Under the pieces are notes generated by a model that saw only the letters and a program-made list of their open reading frames with translations, did not search any database and had not been told where the DNA came from. Below are positions 1 through 9,709 of a stretch of DNA of 64,000 nucleotides, piece by piece. Positions within the stretch are counted from its first letter, which is position 1, and each line of letters starts with the position of its first letter. Position numbers and translations under genes: made by a program. Source of the DNA: Spirochaetes bacterium ADurb.Bin218 (lineage in GTDB: Bacteria > Spirochaetota > UBA4802 > UBA5550); assembly GCA_002069965.1 (NCBI GenBank), contig MWCI01000002.1, forward strand, positions 1 through 64,000, given 5' to 3'.

Positions 1-608
1 CCACTGAATATTGAAACCTTGGAAAACCTTGAAACCCCTGTTAAAAATACAAGCTTCAGGTAAATGTCTGTATCCTTTAGCACTGAATAAAAGTCCTTCA
101 GTATCTCCCTGTTTTCCCTTGCTATTTCTGGCTCCTCTATCCTGTCAAGTATTGGCTTGTCATATTCATCTACCAATACCACTACCTTCTCCTGATATTT
201 CTCATATAGCGTTTTTATTGCCTCCTGAAATTTACCTTTAAAAGTAGGGTATGATAGGGTTATCTGATATTCCTTTTGAATATCTAAAAATATTTCTTCT
301 ATACTTAATTTTAAATCCTCAGGTGTTCTATGAACTCCTTTCCCAAAGCTTATGCTAATCACTGGATATTTTTTGTCCCAATCCCAGTTATCCTGAAGAT
401 ATAGTCCTTCAAAGAGTTCTCTTTTACCTAAAAATGCCTGGCGCAGGGTATCCAGAAATAATGACTTCCCAAACCTCCGTGGTCTGCTTAAAAAAAAGTA
501 TTTCCCTGAATCGGATAGCTTCTTCACAAATGGAGTTTTATCTGTATAGTAATAATTTTCGGTTCGTATCCCTACAAAGCTCTGTATGCCTATTGGTAGT
601 TTTTTCAT
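1..608 (-). CDS. AAA-ATPase-like protein (pfam09820 type), N-terminal part, cut by window edge
   Basis: Reading the minus strand from the ATG at 608 gives 202 codons with no stop before base 1, so the gene is incomplete here. The protein opens MKKLPIGIQSFVGIRTENYY, then YTDKTPFVKKL, an arginine-rich P-loop (SRPRRFGKSLF, about residues 38-48) and a Walker B strand (VVVLVDEYDKP, about residues 150-160). This layout is the AAA-ATPase-like family that usually carries a PD-(D/E)XK nuclease-like DUF1703 domain at its C-terminus. That part would lie outside the window. The family is common, multicopy and often laterally moved; its cellular role is not established. It was read directly, not taken from a complete ORF. 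Confidence 0.85.
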   Translation of the reverse strand, partial: MKKLPIGIQSFVGIRTENYYYTDKTPFVKKLSDSGKYFFLSRPRRFGKSLFLDTLRQAFLGKRELFEGLYLQDNWDWDKKYPVISISFGKGVHRTPEDLKLSIEEIFLDIQKEYQITLSYPTFKGKFQEAIKTLYEKYQEKVVVLVDEYDKPILDRIEEPEIARENREILKDFYSVLKDTDIYLKLVFLTGVSRFSKVSIFS

Positions 609-726
609 TTATCTTTTCCTGCTTTGGTTTTATTTCTAATAACTCTGTTAGTAATATCTCTCAGCTTAGAGCTTTTGTCCAGAATTTTTTATGCTCTTTT
701 TATGGGAAATGTTTTATGGGAATAGT

Positions 727-922
727 TTACCTCTGCAACAATTTTTCTGTCATTTTGTTAGCTTGTTTTGTTATTGCCTCTGGTTTATCCTCCCCGCTTC
801 TTGTATTTAATTACAATGTCCGGTACTTCATCTTTATAGATTATTATAACAGGTATTCTTCTTCTGTGAAGAAGGGCAGCATGTAAAGTCTCCCACAGAT
901 GAGAGTTAATGCTTTCATCATT
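727..922 (-). pseudogene. Frameshifted coding remnant between two minus-strand genes
   Basis: This stretch has no intact ORF with a start, but two adjoining minus-strand frames read like protein. From 922 down to 785 the frame gives NDESINSHLWETLHAALLHR, continues through RIPVIIIYKDEVPDIVIKYK and stops at 785-787. One frame over, the text continues SGEDKPEAITKQANKMTEKL and stops at 727-729. The first frame joins directly to the last codons of the 1025-residue gene upstream (…LLENFYK). It could therefore be the real C-terminus displaced by a one-base indel, or a separate decayed gene. No family was recognised. Confidence 0.4.
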
Positions 923-3900
923 CTTTATAAAAATTCTCCAGCAGTTTATCCGCTATAAATGTTTCACTTCTTTTAGGGTCAACAATAACAATGGCCTCAC
1001 TATATGCTGTTTCAGGATACAGGAGTGAGAGGCCCGCTGTATCGTTCACTTCAATACCGTTAAATCTCCTTTCAAAGGCAAGTATGAGTTCAGCAAAAGA
1101 TGAGTCATTAGAAACAATGCCCCAGGAGTATATCCCTGAGATTACAACTGGTAAACCGCTATCCCTGCATACGATTTCAAGAATTCGCCTGAAGTTAAGA
1201 TAGAGGTATAGCTGCTGTCGCCTTGTCATCTTATGAAGTAATGATGGTATGGGATTAAAGGCAAAACTATGCCAGAAGGGGATCCTTTTTTTTATATAGG
1301 AGGATAACCCCCCATTGGACCTGTACATAAGCATAATTCCCTTAATTTTTTTGTCAGAGTCTGAAGCAAGCCTGAAGACCTGCAGCGCAGGATCTTTTAC
1401 AGCTTCCGGCATTGCAGAGAGGCATATACTTCCCATGTCGCCGTAATATGCGTCAACAATGGACCTTGAAGCGTATATCCTGTAAGGTTCAAAGAATCTT
1501 TTTCCCTGATCATTAAAGGACTCCAGAATCTCCTGCCATTTGGCCCTCTCTGCAGTGAGGCGTGCAAAGCTTGTAATCTTTCGCAGAGCTGCGTCAAGGG
1601 CCTCCATGGTGAGTTTATTTGATTTAATAACAATAAAGTGTGATAGAAGTTCATTCACTTCTTCTTTATGTGAAACAATAGACCCAATGGCATTTGCAAG
1701 ATCTTTATCTGCTGCAAGAGTTCTTCCAAGTGTGTCGATGGTCTCAATAAGCATCTCCAGTTGTCTGAGGTGAATGAGATCAATGGCAACATCGCTCCGC
1801 AAAGCTTCAAGCCTTCCCTGCAATGTTGCGTCAGAAGTGTAGCGTTCAAGTAAGAGGGAGACTATAAAACGTGTAAAATCATCTCCGGTAGAAGCCTCTT
1901 TCCCTGCAACGATGAGTGCTGTTATAGTTTTCTCGTGGCTGTTCATGAAATCAACTTCTCTTAGAAGCGATTCATAGAGCCCTATCTGTGCTTTTATATA
2001 ACCTGCACCTTTTTCAAGGGATTTCAATTGTTTTTCGATCTTTCCCCTTTCGTCATCTTCTGGAAGTGAAGACATAAGTCTTCCTGCTTCAAGAAGCTCA
2101 CCCTCTTTCAGAGCATAGGCATTTTTAAGCCTGGTATATTCCATGTTCAGATAATATGTTACATTATCAGCATGCACGGTCTCCTTATTTTCGATACAGC
2201 TCCATACATTCTTTATCACAATCATATTCACCTGCGAACGGATCTCCGCAGTTTGAAATTTATCAAAGGAAGAAGTTTCATGGACTGGCATTTTGAACTC
2301 GTGGCTGTGCTGGAGTGAGCTTTTTTCTGCCACTTCTCCATACTGAAACATAAGGCCTGCAAAGCTGTTTGATTTATATAAAGCAGATCCGGAAAGACCT
2401 GGTATAACAGAATGCAGCAGTGGCCTGTGCAGCGGTATCCCAAGCTCATCTATCTCTTTCACCCTGTCATTGTTCCAGAGGCGGTCCATTCCGCTTACAA
2501 TCTCGTTTTTGTATCTGTCAATCTCTACTTTACGTTCTGGATAATGCTTAAGATAAGCTGTAATCCATGCGTGATGTGGGATTCTTATTTCACCATTCTC
2601 TCCGGACGTCTGGATGATTGATGAACTTTCGAAATCCTCAATTGTAATACCGAGGGCTTTTAGTTTTTTGTTAAATTCTTTTTCGCTAAGCTGTTCAAGC
2701 CCATTGCCGTTGAAGTATCTATCCATTACAGGGTAAGATGGATCAACTCCACCGTTGGCTTCGATCAAGTCTATATATCCCGCGCGATATTCAGATGGGA
2801 GTGAGAGCATGCGGCGTGTATGCCATATATATATATTCTTGCCTCCATTGTCCTCAATGGCACGAATAAGGCGTTCAAAGAGCTTTGCTGCATCAGGGTC
2901 CTTTAGGGCTGAAAGCCTTGCAGCAAAGTATCCACAGAGGTAAACTCCTGAGCCAGTACCAAGGAGAGCAATAATTATTGAAAGGTAAGCTCTGAGTTCC
3001 ACTACAAAATCGTAGCTGCTGAATCCCTTATTTTTTCTTTCATAAACAGAGCGTGAGATGTCATAGTTATACAAGCTCATCTTAAGGGCTTTCATATCAA
3101 GTTTAAATGACTTCTCAGGAAAGTTTTCCCTGAAACCACTTTCAATGGCAGGCATGCTTTCAATAATGGCCACAAGCTGTATAAGATCTATACGGCCTGA
3201 CATTGTGTACATAAAATGGAGGAGGTTTGTTTTCATAAATAGTATAGTAAATGGATTATCCAGGCTCAGCATTTGCCACGCTTTTCGGTATCTTTCCAGA
3301 AGCCCATCTTTTGCAAGTTCATTGTAAGAGAAACCAGCAAGTGGTCTGCCGATGTATTTAACAAGAACAACGTCCCTTACAAGGCGGCTATCTCCGCTGC
3401 CGATGTGCTCTTTATCAAATGGAGGGACTCCATTCATAGATACAAGCAACTCACCTATTAGCTTCAGTGCATCAATGTGCTTTTCATTCCATCTTCGCCA
3501 GTCATTGTCATCTTCAATACTGGGGAGTATAACATACTGAAGAAAAGCCGCAGGGTCGATCCCATGCTCTGCAATTTCTGTAAGCAGGGCAGTCAACGGA
3601 GAGAGTGCCCTGCTTCTTTCTTTAGCAGAGCATAGAAACTTTTCAAGTATAATGTCGAGTCTGTTTATAAATGGCACAGGGTTCAGCCATGCTTTGCTGC
3701 TGTTACGGCAACATGCCTCAAACAGAGGCTGCAGATTAAGCCTCTCCTCAGGCTGTCTAAGGAGGTCAAGTTCCACATAGGCAAGAAAAGCTGAACACTG
3801 CCCTTCAGACATGCGGGAGTTTTTAGCCAACCTCAGGAGAATAGCCCTGGGTCTGTGCCCCTCGGGGAGTTGTGGAATATTGCTAACGCTAACAGCATCA

Positions 3901-3995
3901 CAGCTTTCAATATTCTCACCAAGCAGTTCCCTGTCATCATCGATATAGTTTATATTTTCTGCAGTGCCAGGCATAATCCTATCAACTTTGAGCAT
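918..3995 (-). CDS. Large protein of unknown function (1025 aa)
   Basis: This is a long intact ORF with no family I recognise. No signal peptide is visible and only one weak hydrophobic stretch (AYLSIIIALLGTGSGVYLCG, about residue 335), so it is probably cytoplasmic. The middle (about residues 620-830) is charged and helical, with heptad-like Leu/Lys/Glu spacing that suggests coiled coil. The last 170 residues (after YYGDMGSICLSAMPEA) alternate strands and helices and vaguely resemble an acyltransferase-like fold; this is a weak impression. Base use differs from the neighbours: bases 3721-3780 are 30/60 G+C, against 15/60 in 6001-6060. Translation may continue past 918 by a frameshift (see the remnant at 727-922). 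The ATG at 3974 is an alternative start. Confidence 0.7.
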   Translation of the reverse strand: MLKVDRIMPGTAENINYIDDDRELLGENIESCDAVSVSNIPQLPEGHRPRAILLRLAKNSRMSEGQCSAFLAYVELDLLRQPEERLNLQPLFEACCRNSSKAWLNPVPFINRLDIILEKFLCSAKERSRALSPLTALLTEIAEHGIDPAAFLQYVILPSIEDDNDWRRWNEKHIDALKLIGELLVSMNGVPPFDKEHIGSGDSRLVRDVVLVKYIGRPLAGFSYNELAKDGLLERYRKAWQMLSLDNPFTILFMKTNLLHFMYTMSGRIDLIQLVAIIESMPAIESGFRENFPEKSFKLDMKALKMSLYNYDISRSVYERKNKGFSSYDFVVELRAYLSIIIALLGTGSGVYLCGYFAARLSALKDPDAAKLFERLIRAIEDNGGKNIYIWHTRRMLSLPSEYRAGYIDLIEANGGVDPSYPVMDRYFNGNGLEQLSEKEFNKKLKALGITIEDFESSSIIQTSGENGEIRIPHHAWITAYLKHYPERKVEIDRYKNEIVSGMDRLWNNDRVKEIDELGIPLHRPLLHSVIPGLSGSALYKSNSFAGLMFQYGEVAEKSSLQHSHEFKMPVHETSSFDKFQTAEIRSQVNMIVIKNVWSCIENKETVHADNVTYYLNMEYTRLKNAYALKEGELLEAGRLMSSLPEDDERGKIEKQLKSLEKGAGYIKAQIGLYESLLREVDFMNSHEKTITALIVAGKEASTGDDFTRFIVSLLLERYTSDATLQGRLEALRSDVAIDLIHLRQLEMLIETIDTLGRTLAADKDLANAIGSIVSHKEEVNELLSHFIVIKSNKLTMEALDAALRKITSFARLTAERAKWQEILESFNDQGKRFFEPYRIYASRSIVDAYYGDMGSICLSAMPEAVKDPALQVFRLASDSDKKIKGIMLMYRSNGGLSSYIKKRIPFWHSFAFNPIPSLLHKMTRRQQLYLYLNFRRILEIVCRDSGLPVVISGIYSWGIVSNDSSFAELILAFERRFNGIEVNDTAGLSLLYPETAYSEAIVIVDPKRSETFIADKLLENFYKE

Positions 3996-4375
3996 TTATT
4001 ATAAATATAAAATTTTCATTGTCAAGAGAAATGCTTTCAGCCTTAAGTAATGTTAAACCTCCTCAAGTCTCCCTGAATATCTTCTTGACTTTATTTCTAA
4101 TTCGGTTTTATTTTAAGACAAACAACAAGTATATTATTTTATTAAAATATATGGAAAACTTATAATGACAGAATCGAGTTATTTTAATCTTCCCATTGTT
4201 AAGAAATTTGTGAGTAGACTTTTTTAAAGCTATTTGCTATTTTAGCATAGAGGAGTTTTCCCTCAGGTTGAATTTCTTCTGGACAATACTTAGGAGAATG
4301 TTCATTGTTTTAAAGTTATTTTTTTACCCCATCAATTGCATTGTCAGATTGAGTTGGTGGTGGATTTAAAATTAT
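3996..4375. other. Divergent intergenic region, 380 bp
   Basis: This AT-rich spacer separates the minus-strand 1025-aa gene from the plus-strand gene at 4376 and must hold promoters for both. No convincing -35/-10 pair, terminator or RNA was identified. A 20-codon ORF (4165-4227) is present but has no ribosome-binding site. Confidence 0.5.
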
Positions 4376-6874
4376 ATGGCTATAATTGAATGTTTTATGA
4401 GTAGAAAGAACAATCCTATAGAAAAACAGGTGAATTCCTTTCTTGATGAGGTTGGGGTCTATTCAAGCGAGCATCTCACCTATCTTGAAAAGCTTAATAG
4501 AGTCCTTGAGGATATGAAAAATTCCTCAAACAGTGCTGAGCGTAAACTCTATCCCTCCTTTAATGAAACAGTCCGCTCTTTTGAAAATTTTCTCAAAGAA
4601 AAAAACATAAAGCTCACCCCACAGGAAAAGGATCGACTCACTGTAATAGCTGCATCAGGTCTTGGCAATATGGCAAAAAAGAGAATGGTTGAGGATTTAA
4701 TTCATTCTGTTCGTGAGAGACATGCTGCTGAGATTGAAATGAAGATTGAGGAGGAAAAACGTAAAAGAGAAATTGAAGGCTTAAAGAAATCTTCAATTTT
4801 TATAATAAACTGGTATAGATTATTTAAATTTGCTCTTTCTTACGGAACTATAACTATTTTTTCTCATAGACTTAGTGGAGATGTTTTTGAAACTTTTAGA
4901 AACAATTTATCCGCCTGGTTTAATGAAGTGAGGGATCCCCTAAAAGACATTCTGGATAAATATTATTTTTATCTCAGCGTATATGAGTATAATGCCATAA
5001 AGAGAATCTTTATGCTTGGAGAGCCAATTTCTTCAATGATGGGAATTAAAAAAATGCTTTCCTATTCAGAAATAGAATTACACGATACTGTTACTACCTT
5101 TGCTCAGCTTTATATATCTATGATTGCCAATCTCAAGTATATAGACAGTGGCTTGCAAAAAATCTACAAGAGCATAACTCCACCTCATGGTTTCTGGGGA
5201 TTTATTGGGTTGCTTACAGATAGGCCAATGTTAAATGGCAAGATAGTTCGTTATGACGAAAGTGATTTTATGAAAAAAAGCATTAAGGGCTTTCTCTTTT
5301 CTTATTATACGGTTTATGCAGGGACCCCTGTCACAACTATGAATCAACTTATATATCTTGTTGGAGATGATGGAAGCCTTGATGGAACTGTTAAGGAGCT
5401 TACAGAGGAGGCTCTTAAGGATATGGAAACAAAGGAGAGTCAGGAGCATAGTGAGGTTGCAAGGATATCTGCAAGGCTTGATGAGATAACTGAACTCCTT
5501 GGTACAGGTAGAGATCTTGGTGTTAAATTATCAAATAGAATTATGAGCCTTGAATCAAAAGGTGCATGGGTAAAGGAATCGCAATCCCGTCCTTTTTTTA
5601 AGATATTTAAGGTTATGGATGGCCTCAAGAAGTATATACTTGAGATATTAAGGGATAGTGAAAATTTTATTTTATCCTATGATGATAAGGATTATGTATC
5701 TTATCTTGAAACAAGATCTGAGCTTTTGAAAGCCATAGATGATTTTATTACTTTTACCAATGAGGTTCAGGGCACAAGGGAAAAGGAAGTCACTGCTTTT
5801 AGATTTGACTCACAGATAGATTCAAGCCTTGAGAGTTTTATAAAAAGGCTTGTGAATAACGAGATTGATCCTCCAAAGATCCCAAATGCTCGCAACATGA
5901 GAGAAACTTTGCGGGATCTTTCAGCTTCAAGTTATAATCTCTGCATGAGGTTTAATGATATAATAAATTTTTATAAAAGGAATAGCAAGCTGCAGTCTTC
6001 AAATTTTATGGACAATTTTGATTTTTTTATAAATGCAAAAATTGTTCATCCCAAATGCCGTAATCTTGAACTCCTTTTGAATAAAAGAGATGTCACACTT
6101 GCAGATGCCATGGAGGGTGGGCGTGGACTTTCTGAATATATTGCAGAATCTCTTTATCATCCTGGCATAGCAGCTTTGTTTAAAGAGATGGACAATTTAA
6201 AAGAGGAGTCAAAAAAATATATCTCCAGTGAACAGGTAGACTCTCTTTCTGAAAAAGATAAATCACAGGATGAAGAAATTGAGCCAATGTATAGAGATAG
6301 CCTTTCCGGTGTAAAGAATTGGGCTTATTTTGAGGATATTATTAGGCCTGCTTATTATAATGATGAATTTAAGTATAAGTATGACACAAAGAGATATGTC
6401 TTTGCTTTGTCCATTGCAAACCTTCAGGATATAAATAGAATATCAGGTAAGACTGAAGGGGATAAAATTTTTAAAAAGTTAGTAGATGTAGCTATTGAGA
6501 AGCTTTCAGTCAGGGGCAAGGGCAATGTTGCATTACGAGACAAAGATGCTGTAATTGTAGGTTTTATTATGGATTGTGAGAGGATAGAGGCTATTGATAT
6601 TCTCTATTCAATCTATAGAAAGGTAATGGCATCAGTGATTGCCGGAGATATTACTGTTAAGCCAGAGCCATTGATCTATGGGGGACTTTACACAGAGAGA
6701 AAGGGAACCAATGTTTACCACAACATAGAGATGGCTAAGAAGATAATGACTCAGGCAGCAGACGGAGAGCATGGTCATGTGGCTTTCCTTAAGAGAGAGG
6801 ATTTAATTATTCAGGAAAAGGATCTTGACAGAAAGGGTCACCTTAAAGAAGGCTTAATCTCTGTGCTAAGGTAA
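4376..6874 (+). CDS. Protein with degenerate C-terminal GGDEF-like domain (832 aa)
   Basis: The first 620 or so residues are helical, charged and of unrecognised family, with no signal peptide. The C-terminal 180 residues follow the order of a diguanylate cyclase: YRDSLSGVKNWAYFE corresponds to the usual RDxLTGLxNRRxFE, and FALSIANLQDINRISGKTEGDKIF to the substrate-binding strand-helix. The catalytic GG(D/E)EF position reads ALRDKDAV, so cyclase activity is unlikely. It may bind a nucleotide or act as a protein module. ATG 4376 is chosen for the GGTGGTGGA sequence upstream; ATG 4397 (MSRKNNPIEK) is a real alternative. The pseudouridine synthase and HD-GYP genes follow closely, suggesting one transcript. 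Confidence 0.6.
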   Translation: MAIIECFMSRKNNPIEKQVNSFLDEVGVYSSEHLTYLEKLNRVLEDMKNSSNSAERKLYPSFNETVRSFENFLKEKNIKLTPQEKDRLTVIAASGLGNMAKKRMVEDLIHSVRERHAAEIEMKIEEEKRKREIEGLKKSSIFIINWYRLFKFALSYGTITIFSHRLSGDVFETFRNNLSAWFNEVRDPLKDILDKYYFYLSVYEYNAIKRIFMLGEPISSMMGIKKMLSYSEIELHDTVTTFAQLYISMIANLKYIDSGLQKIYKSITPPHGFWGFIGLLTDRPMLNGKIVRYDESDFMKKSIKGFLFSYYTVYAGTPVTTMNQLIYLVGDDGSLDGTVKELTEEALKDMETKESQEHSEVARISARLDEITELLGTGRDLGVKLSNRIMSLESKGAWVKESQSRPFFKIFKVMDGLKKYILEILRDSENFILSYDDKDYVSYLETRSELLKAIDDFITFTNEVQGTREKEVTAFRFDSQIDSSLESFIKRLVNNEIDPPKIPNARNMRETLRDLSASSYNLCMRFNDIINFYKRNSKLQSSNFMDNFDFFINAKIVHPKCRNLELLLNKRDVTLADAMEGGRGLSEYIAESLYHPGIAALFKEMDNLKEESKKYISSEQVDSLSEKDKSQDEEIEPMYRDSLSGVKNWAYFEDIIRPAYYNDEFKYKYDTKRYVFALSIANLQDINRISGKTEGDKIFKKLVDVAIEKLSVRGKGNVALRDKDAVIVGFIMDCERIEAIDILYSIYRKVMASVIAGDITVKPEPLIYGGLYTERKGTNVYHNIEMAKKIMTQAADGEHGHVAFLKREDLIIQEKDLDRKGHLKEGLISVLR

Positions 6875-6883
6875 GGTGATGCG

Positions 6884-7834
6884 ATGAGGGAAGATAGAAT
6901 TCTGGAATCATCAGTTCTTGATATATATCATGGTCTTAGAATAGATCAGTATCTTGCAAAGAGGTTTAGTTATTTAAGCAGAAGTGCATGGCAGAAAGAA
7001 ATTGAAGAAGGAAGGGTTTTGCTCAATGGAGCTAAAATTAAAGTTCGCAATAAAAAGGTTTCTCGTGGAGACATTGTATTCTATGTTCCATCATCTCTTA
7101 AGGAGCCAGAGGTTGATTTTAATTTTACAATAATATTTGAAAATGAAAATTATATTGCAGTAAATAAAAGTGGTAATATCCCAGTTCATCCTTCTGGAAT
7201 TTTTTATCGCAATACACTACTCTCTGAGCTTGAAAGCAGATTTGCTACAAAGCTTTATCCTCTTCACAGGCTTGATAGAGAAACTTCAGGAGTTGTTCTC
7301 TTTGGCAAAAATGCTGCTGCTGCATCTGCTGTGCAGAGTGATTTTTCCTCTGTATCAAAGGAATATATAGCAGTTGTAAGGGGCTGCACTCCAGAGGAAT
7401 GGGCAGTGGAGGTGCCCATAGGCAATGCTCGCAATTCGCTCATACAGAAAAAGCGAGAGGCATACCCCGGTGCTTTTGAAGAGGCTCTTACTCATTTTAA
7501 AAGGTTATCTACCAATGGGGAATTTTCCCTTGTGAGAGCAAATCCAGTAACAGGAAGAATGCATCAAATAAGGGTTCATCTTCTCTATAGTGGATATCCA
7601 ATTCTTGGCGATAAAATGTATTCCTTTGATGAAACTATATATATTGATTTTGTAAGGCATGGAAACAGCAATGAGCTTGCACTTCGAGCTGGTTTTACAA
7701 GGTGTGCACTTCATTCTTTGAGGCTTGAGTTTTTTGACCGCTTTAACTCATGCAGCTATAATCTATTGGCTCCTTTAACAGAGGATCTGAAGGAACTTGT
7801 AGAGAATTTAGATCTAAAGTGTGAGTTTTGTTGA
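6884..7834 (+). CDS. RluA-family RNA pseudouridine synthase with S4 domain
   Basis: This enzyme should convert uridine to pseudouridine in rRNA or tRNA. An S4 RNA-binding domain lies at about residues 15-75 (LRIDQYLAKRFSYLSRSAWQ…GRVLLNG). The catalytic domain follows, with the signature LHRLDRETSGVVLFGK, whose Asp131 is the catalytic residue, and the later motif TGRMHQIRVHL. Length (316 aa) fits RluC/RluD-type enzymes. The target uridine cannot be told from sequence. Start ATG 6884 lies 9 bases after the previous gene, and its 3' end overlaps the next gene's possible GTG start, so the three genes are probably cotranscribed. Confidence 0.93.
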   Translation: MREDRILESSVLDIYHGLRIDQYLAKRFSYLSRSAWQKEIEEGRVLLNGAKIKVRNKKVSRGDIVFYVPSSLKEPEVDFNFTIIFENENYIAVNKSGNIPVHPSGIFYRNTLLSELESRFATKLYPLHRLDRETSGVVLFGKNAAAASAVQSDFSSVSKEYIAVVRGCTPEEWAVEVPIGNARNSLIQKKREAYPGAFEEALTHFKRLSTNGEFSLVRANPVTGRMHQIRVHLLYSGYPILGDKMYSFDETIYIDFVRHGNSNELALRAGFTRCALHSLRLEFFDRFNSCSYNLLAPLTEDLKELVENLDLKCEFC

Positions 7835-9707
7835 GATGAAAATATTCAATAGAATAAAGGATTTTTATAGCACAATGAGGATCAGAACAAAGCTTTTATT
7901 GCTTTTTATGATCTTTGGTTTTTTTATAGCTTATCTCACCTTTATTCTTTCGGTTATAACTGCATCAATTGAGTTGAGGTCAGCTGCCTTCTCAACAGTA
8001 GAGAAATTGGTTTCAAGAAATTCTTCCCCTGATGTTATTGAAAGCTTTATAGGGAAAAAATATAACAGAGCTATGATAAGTGCTATTCCATTCCTTGCTC
8101 TTGAGGGTTACCACGAGGGGGATTTACTTAATATTAAATCGATTTCTTTCTATTTATTTGAGCCTTCTAAGGATGCATGGTATATGATCTTTTTTGATAA
8201 AAATGATATTCTCATCAAAGAAGAAGTTACTGACAAAGCAGAACTTTTTGTATTGAATGAGGCACTAAAGAAAAAGACTTCTTTCAAGGATTATCTATAC
8301 TGGGGGAATAATGACAGCTACTCTTTGTGGTTTAATCTCACAGGTTCTGCAGACAGGAATTTTTATTTGCTTTCAATCATAGTTCAAAGAAAAGGCATTG
8401 TAGAGATAGGAGGCATTTTTCTTATAGCTGGATCTTTTATTATATTTATTGCCTCATTTTTATCTGCAAGGATATTTTCTTATTATATGGCTATTCCTAT
8501 TTTGAAGTTAAAGTCTCAGGCTTCAAGTATTGCAAGTGGAAATTTTGATTTGAGGATAGATATAAGGTCCAGAGATGAAATAGGGGAGCTTTCTCTTGCC
8601 ATAAATACTATGGCTGAAGAGATTAAACTCATGATCGATGAGTTAAATTCAAGAATGAATGCAATATCTACTATGAATAAAATAGACAGAGCTGTTTTAT
8701 CCTCCCTATCGAGGTTTTCTCTTGTGGAGAATGTTACAGCTATTGTGTCAGAGCTTTTTACTGATCTGGAAGTTTTTCTGGCAATGGCAGATGAGGATAA
8801 CAAAAGGTATCATGTTCTTGTTGGTAATAATCTTGCAAGAAGATCAGAATCTGTAAATTCATTCTATGTGGATTTTGAAAAATTAGGGGAGGAGATTATT
8901 GCAGGGAATTATTATTTTTATTCCTTAAGCCATGAAGAGAATGAAGATGTTTTGTCTGAGCTTAATTCTCTCTTTGGGACAGAGTATTTTTACATGATGA
9001 ACATTCCTATTTATATAGAAGAAACCTATGTTGCCTCTCTGGTTCTTGGAAGAGAGAAGGATGTCCCTTTTACTGATTTTGAAACAGATACATCCATTGC
9101 TATTGCAGATCAGGTGGGAGTTGCTATGAAGAGCCTTCGTTATATTGAAAGAATAGAAAGTCTGTTTCTTGGTATATTGAAGGCTCTGTCAAAGACAATT
9201 GACGCAAAGTCAAAATGGACCTATGGTCATAGTGAAAGAGTTGCTAAGTATTCCGAAGCCATTGCGAGGGCAATGAATCTCAATGATGAGTTTATTCATA
9301 ATATTACAATCTCTGCAAGTCTTCACGATATAGGCAAGATTGGAGTGTCAGAGAATATACTTGATAAACGAGGAACTTTGACATCAGAGGAGTTTGGAGC
9401 AATAAAGAATCATCCAGTGGAAGGAGCAGAAATCCTTGAGGTTATTCCAGGTTATGAGAAGTTTATATCTGGCATAATTTATCATCACGAGCATTATGAT
9501 GGCAATGGCTATCCCTTTGGCCTTAAAGAAGAAGAGATTCCCTTAATGGGTAGGATAATTGCAGTTGCAGATGTTTTTGATTCCCTTGTATCAGATAGGC
9601 CTTATAGAAAGGGCATGTCTGTAGAGGAGGCTAAGGAGATTTTAAAGCAGGAAAGAGGTAAAAAACTCGATCCAGCTATTGTTGATATAATATTACAGAT
9701 TGTTTAG
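7821..9707 (+). CDS. Membrane HAMP-GAF-HD-GYP protein, probable c-di-GMP phosphodiesterase
   Basis: The order is an N-terminal membrane helix (LLLLFMIFGFFIAYL), an extracytoplasmic sensor segment, a second helix (FLIAGSFIIFIASFLSA), a HAMP linker (about residues 225-285), a GAF-like region (about 285-450) and an HD-GYP domain. The HD pair is His502-Asp503 in SLHDIGKIG, and HHEHYDGNGYPFGL gives the GYP motif, both intact. Known HD-GYP proteins hydrolyse c-di-GMP, so this is likely a signal-dependent phosphodiesterase. Two starts are possible: GTG 7821, overlapping rluA by 14 bp, or ATG 7836 just after the rluA stop. The latter gives MKIFNRIKDF, a more usual beginning. Confidence 0.92.
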   Translation: MSFVEMKIFNRIKDFYSTMRIRTKLLLLFMIFGFFIAYLTFILSVITASIELRSAAFSTVEKLVSRNSSPDVIESFIGKKYNRAMISAIPFLALEGYHEGDLLNIKSISFYLFEPSKDAWYMIFFDKNDILIKEEVTDKAELFVLNEALKKKTSFKDYLYWGNNDSYSLWFNLTGSADRNFYLLSIIVQRKGIVEIGGIFLIAGSFIIFIASFLSARIFSYYMAIPILKLKSQASSIASGNFDLRIDIRSRDEIGELSLAINTMAEEIKLMIDELNSRMNAISTMNKIDRAVLSSLSRFSLVENVTAIVSELFTDLEVFLAMADEDNKRYHVLVGNNLARRSESVNSFYVDFEKLGEEIIAGNYYFYSLSHEENEDVLSELNSLFGTEYFYMMNIPIYIEETYVASLVLGREKDVPFTDFETDTSIAIADQVGVAMKSLRYIERIESLFLGILKALSKTIDAKSKWTYGHSERVAKYSEAIARAMNLNDEFIHNITISASLHDIGKIGVSENILDKRGTLTSEEFGAIKNHPVEGAEILEVIPGYEKFISGIIYHHEHYDGNGYPFGLKEEEIPLMGRIIAVADVFDSLVSDRPYRKGMSVEEAKEILKQERGKKLDPAIVDIILQIV

Positions 9708-9709
9708 TT

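Noticed and set aside
434-886. Plus-strand ORF of 150 aa
   Set aside because: It lies opposite the AAA-ATPase-like gene and the frameshifted remnant; the minus strand gives recognisable protein there.
4165-4227. 20-codon ORF in the spacer before 4376
   Set aside because: No ribosome-binding site, no known family, and it may be chance in AT-rich DNA.
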